Positions 6,095 to 8,391 of a stretch of DNA of 8,391 nt are shown one piece after another. The stretch spans positions 1 through 8,391 of the forward strand of contig CALJLD010000072.1 of the NCBI GenBank assembly GCA_937982665.1, read 5' to 3'. The notes under the pieces were generated by a model. That model was not told the origin of the DNA. It made no database searches and saw only the letters and a list, made by a program, of their open reading frames with translations. The first letter of the stretch is position 1. Every line of letters starts with the position of its first letter. A program made the translations under genes and the position numbers. Source of the DNA: an uncultured Planctomycetales bacterium (lineage in GTDB: Bacteria; Planctomycetota; Planctomycetia; Pirellulales; S012-138).

Positions 6095-7669
6095 ATGTCT
6101 GCTCAACTCGTCTTGATCAACGGTACCTGGCGGCCTGCTTCCGCAAGTGCCACCTTCCAAGCCTCCAACCCGGCCACCGGCGACGAACTTCCTGAAGCCT
6201 ACCCGGTCAGCGCTTGGGAAGACATTGACGCAGCGCTCTCTGCTGCAGCGGACGCTTTCGCGGTGTTGCGACAAACGCCCAGAGACACCATCGCCGCATT
6301 CCTGGACCGCTTTGCGGAGCGGATTGAAGGTCGGGCGGGCGAACTGGTCGAAATGGCCAACCAGGAAACGGCCCTGCCGGTCAAGCCCCGCCTGGCCGAT
6401 GTCGAACTGCCGCGAACTACTGGCCAATTGCGTCAAGCAGCCGCGGCCGCGCGAACAGCGAGTTGGGCCCGACCGACGATCGATACGTCGCTCAACATTC
6501 GCAGCTGCCTGGAACCCATTGGTCCGGTTTGCGTCTTCGGTCCCAACAACTTTCCGTTCGCTTTCGGCAGTGCGTCCGGCGGAGATTTCGCTGCAGCCAT
6601 CGCCGCTGGCAATCCGGTGATCGCCAAGGCGAATTCGTCGCACCCCGGCACCACGCGAATCTTCGCGGAAGAAGCTGCCAAGGCCATTGGCGAAACCTCT
6701 TTGCCGCCGGCAACCGTGCAGTTGCTGTATCGCACGTCCCACGCGGACGGCGAACGGCTCGTTTCTGATCCACGTATTGCCGCGACTGGTTATACGGGCA
6801 GCCGCGCCGCCGGATTGAAACTCAAAGCCGCGGCGGATCAGGCCGGCAAGCCCATCTATCTGGAACTTTCCAGCATCAACCCCGTTGTGATCTTGCCGGG
6901 CGCTTTGCAGGAACGCGGCGATGAACTCGTCGGCGAGTTCACCACAAGTTGTCTGATGGGCACAGGGCAGTTCTGCACGAACCCCGGGCTGGTGCTGTTG
7001 ATGGATGACGAACGCTCGCGGAAGTTTGCCGCGGATGTTGCGACGGCGTTCGACGAAGCCGCGGCCGGCGTGCTGCTTTCGTCCGGCGTCGCCTCGTCGC
7101 TTTCCGCAGGGCTGGACCGAGTGCTTTCGCTCGGCGCGGAACGCTTGACGAAGAACACGTCCTGCTCGCCGGAAGGCTTTCGCTGTCCTAACACAATCTT
7201 GAGTACAACCGGTCAGGCATTCCAGCAACATGCCGTAGGCTATCAAACCGAACTCTTCGGCAACGCTTCTTTGTTTGTGTTCTGCAAGAGCGTGCAGGAA
7301 ATGAACGCCGTTGTCCGCCGCCTCGAGGGCAACCTGACGGGCTGCATTTACTCATCCGGCGATGGCTCCGACGATGACGCCTACGGCCAAGTGGAGCCAG
7401 ACCTGCGGCAGCGCGTGGGACGAATCTTGAACGACAAGATGCCCACTGGCGTAGCCGTCACGGCGGCCATGAATCACGGCGGCCCTTATCCGGCCACGGG
7501 TCATGCCGGCTTTACCGCAGTGGGAATGCCCAGGGCGATCGAACGGTTTGCCCAACTCGTCTGCTACGACAACGTTCGCCCTGACCGCTTGCCGGACATC
7601 CTGCGAGACGAATGCAAAACGCCGGGAGTCTGGCGTTCCGTGGATGGAAAGTGGCAATCCACGTCGTGA
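6095..7669 (+). CDS. NAD(P)-dependent aldehyde dehydrogenase, alpha-ketoglutaric semialdehyde dehydrogenase type
   Basis: A full-length 524-residue aldehyde dehydrogenase. The key residues are all present: Asn152 (PNNFP), Lys178 of the cofactor pocket (AKANSSHPGT), the general base Glu257 (LELSS) and the nucleophile Cys294 (GQFCTNPG). The GQFCTNPG and HPGT forms, and the length, are typical of the 2,5-dioxopentanoate (alpha-ketoglutaric semialdehyde) dehydrogenase branch. That branch makes 2-oxoglutarate in hydroxyproline, arabinose and glucarate breakdown. With the DapA-like lyase nearby, hydroxyproline is the favoured pathway. No signal peptide is visible, so it is cytoplasmic. The start at MSAQLVLINGTW fits the family N-terminus, but no Shine-Dalgarno site precedes it. 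A long open antisense frame (5867-7246) overlaps much of it and is a composition shadow. Substrate identity within the branch is not fixed by sequence. Confidence 0.88.
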   Translation: MSAQLVLINGTWRPASASATFQASNPATGDELPEAYPVSAWEDIDAALSAAADAFAVLRQTPRDTIAAFLDRFAERIEGRAGELVEMANQETALPVKPRLADVELPRTTGQLRQAAAAARTASWARPTIDTSLNIRSCLEPIGPVCVFGPNNFPFAFGSASGGDFAAAIAAGNPVIAKANSSHPGTTRIFAEEAAKAIGETSLPPATVQLLYRTSHADGERLVSDPRIAATGYTGSRAAGLKLKAAADQAGKPIYLELSSINPVVILPGALQERGDELVGEFTTSCLMGTGQFCTNPGLVLLMDDERSRKFAADVATAFDEAAAGVLLSSGVASSLSAGLDRVLSLGAERLTKNTSCSPEGFRCPNTILSTTGQAFQQHAVGYQTELFGNASLFVFCKSVQEMNAVVRRLEGNLTGCIYSSGDGSDDDAYGQVEPDLRQRVGRILNDKMPTGVAVTAAMNHGGPYPATGHAGFTAVGMPRAIERFAQLVCYDNVRPDRLPDILRDECKTPGVWRSVDGKWQSTS

Positions 7670-7680
7670 CATGGTTGAAT

Positions 7681-7708
7681 GCCTGTTCCGTTGCCCGCGT
7701 TAACAGGC
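7681..7708 (+). terminator. Hairpin after the aldehyde dehydrogenase gene, possible terminator
   Basis: GCCTGTT (7681-7687) and AACAGGC (7702-7708) form a perfect seven-base stem, starting 12 bases after the dehydrogenase stop codon. Only TT follows the stem before a mixed sequence, so it may be a weak terminator or an RNA 3'-end stabiliser. It sits just before the ribosome binding site of the next gene and could separate the two transcripts. Confidence 0.4.
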
Positions 7709-7729
7709 TTCAAACCACAGGGAGCGATG

Positions 7730-8206
7730 ATGACACTTGCGCCAGAGCCGGTTCCCCCAACCTCGGAATTGCGATCGAGGGTCTTCAGTTACTCGCCGGA
7801 GCAAATCGGCCTGCAGGAGTCGCAGACTGGCAGCGTCTGGGCTTTAATCATGGAAACCGGCTACGCCGAGGCAGTTGTTTCCCTTGTCGTCATTGCGGAC
7901 GGAACAATTAGCCTGTACTTCGGCAGTGGAGGGGGAGTCATCGGCGCCGGGGAACATCAACCGGTTCTCGATGCAGCCGGCGTCCTGCTCCACGGGGCGA
8001 ATATCGAACTGCCCAAGTTGCTGGCAGTCGCTGCTCCGAGCCTGCCGCGCGTTGGCGAGGTCAAATTCTACGCGCGCACGTATAAAGGGCTATTCATGGC
8101 CGCCTGTCCGGAAGAAGAGTTGGCGACCGGCGCTCATCCGTTGTGGCAACTCTACGGCGCCGCCCAAGATGTCATCACAGCGATCCGGGAAAACACGCCA
8201 ACGTAA
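7730..8206 (+). CDS. Conserved-looking small protein of unknown function
   Basis: A 158-residue protein that I cannot assign to a named family; it resembles short uncharacterised proteins I recall from planctomycetes and related bacteria. After a Pro-rich leader (1-12), a segment at about 35-64 (VWALIMETGY, then VVSLVVIADGTISLYF) suggests a helix and two beta strands. A Gly-rich turn follows (GSGGGVIGAGEH), then a helix, a strand pair (GEVKFYARTYKGLFMAAC) and a C-terminal helix (LWQLYGAAQDVITAIREN). This alternating alpha/beta pattern is vaguely like small roadblock or profilin-type folds, but that is speculation. There is no signal peptide or membrane segment, so it is probably cytoplasmic. 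GGGAG lies five bases before ATG 7730; ATG 7727 immediately upstream is in frame and equally possible, and a more distant in-frame ATG at 7679 would overlap the hairpin. It follows the dehydrogenase by 60 bases. Confidence 0.7.
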   Translation: MTLAPEPVPPTSELRSRVFSYSPEQIGLQESQTGSVWALIMETGYAEAVVSLVVIADGTISLYFGSGGGVIGAGEHQPVLDAAGVLLHGANIELPKLLAVAAPSLPRVGEVKFYARTYKGLFMAACPEEELATGAHPLWQLYGAAQDVITAIRENTPT

Positions 8207-8207
8207 T

Positions 8208-8239
8208 GCCGGCGACGTGTTTTTGACACGGACGTCGGC
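8208..8239 (+). terminator. Imperfect hairpin just after the last gene
   Basis: Two bases after the stop codon, an inner stem CGTGT/ACACG (8216-8220 and 8226-8230) closes a TTTTG loop. An outer stem GCCG/CGGC (8208-8211 and 8236-8239) lies beyond an internal loop. There is no T-run after it. Its position suggests transcript termination or 3'-end protection for the unknown gene. Confidence 0.3.
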
Positions 8240-8252
8240 CAGCTGATCGTTT

Positions 8253-8274
8253 TGGGAAATCAGCTGATTTCCCA
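8253..8274. repeat. Perfect 22-bp palindrome without spacer
   Basis: The half-site TGGGAAATCAG is followed directly by its exact reverse complement. It lies in the 185-base stretch after the last gene, where I see no convincing coding sequence. The central CAGCTG also occurs at 8240-8245 and 8310-8315, and the eight-base CAGCTGAT is repeated 21 bases apart (8240 and 8261), about two DNA turns. The absence of a T-run on either side makes a terminator unlikely; a protein-binding site or a dispersed palindromic repeat is more plausible. Confidence 0.6.
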
Positions 8275-8301
8275 GGGCGGGCGCGCGTGGCAACGTCCTC
8301 C

Positions 8302-8328
8302 ATGCAAAGCAGCTGCATCCATTTGCAT
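8302..8328. repeat. Seven-base inverted repeat around a CAGCTG core
   Basis: ATGCAAA (8302-8308) and TTTGCAT (8322-8328) are reverse complements separated by 13 bases that include GCAGCTGC. It is the third CAGCTG-containing element in about 75 bases. It may be part of the same regulatory or repeat region as the 22-bp palindrome, upstream of whatever gene lies beyond the window. An ATG at 8375 near the edge could be a start, but too little follows to judge. Confidence 0.35.
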
Positions 8329-8391
8329 CATTCTGCGGAAATCCCTCTTTTTGTGAATTCAGCACGACGATACTATGAACTTCTGCACGGC

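Noticed and set aside
5867..7246. Long minus-strand open frame of 459 codons
   Set aside because: It lies antisense to the aldehyde dehydrogenase, whose catalytic motifs are all intact. Its translation is Arg/Gly-rich, without recognisable domains, as expected for a shadow of codon-biased DNA.
8375..8391. Start of another plus-strand gene at ATG 8375
   Set aside because: Only five complete codons remain before the window edge, and there is no clear ribosome binding site. It cannot be supported.
1..8391. CRISPR arrays, tRNA or rRNA genes, insertion sequences
   Set aside because: I saw no regularly spaced repeats, cloverleaf-like genes, transposase motifs or terminal inverted repeats.

Overview
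This 8.4 kb window looks like the chromosome of a planctomycete, perhaps of the Rhodopirellula/Pirellula type. It is moderately GC-rich. It carries an exported prolyl-oligopeptidase-fold peptidase with Arg/Gly-rich insertions and a planctomycete-style outer-membrane barrel protein, and several starts have weak Shine-Dalgarno sites. The taxonomic call is inference from gene style only; there is no marker gene here.

Layout. On the minus strand, bases 1-2540 hold a large DPP IV-like S9 serine peptidase whose 3' end is cut by the window edge. Upstream of it, on the same strand, lies a DapA-superfamily Schiff-base lyase (2652-3566). A control region around 3685-3719 separates this pair from three plus-strand genes: a GntR/FCD regulator with two winged helix-turn-helix (wHTH) domains (3760-4719), an outer-membrane beta-barrel protein (4848-5951), and a ketoglutaric-semialdehyde-dehydrogenase-like aldehyde dehydrogenase (6095-7669). 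A small protein of unknown function follows (7730-8206). The last 185 bases are non-coding and rich in inverted repeats, including a perfect 22-bp palindrome.

How it may work. A DapA-family deaminase/dehydratase together with an alpha-ketoglutaric semialdehyde dehydrogenase is the usual signature of a pathway ending in 2-oxoglutarate, most often trans-4-hydroxyproline breakdown, with sugar-acid routes as alternatives. The FCD-type regulator would sense an intermediate. The outer-membrane protein and the secreted peptidase could serve uptake and peptide breakdown, but this is only inferred from their position. The epimerase and the oxidase or dehydrogenase expected for hydroxyproline are not in the window.

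The most striking non-coding signal lies between the lyase and the regulator. A perfect inverted repeat carries a TTGACA hexamer in each arm, and near-consensus -10 boxes sit just outside on both sides, giving two overlapping divergent promoters centred on one probable operator.
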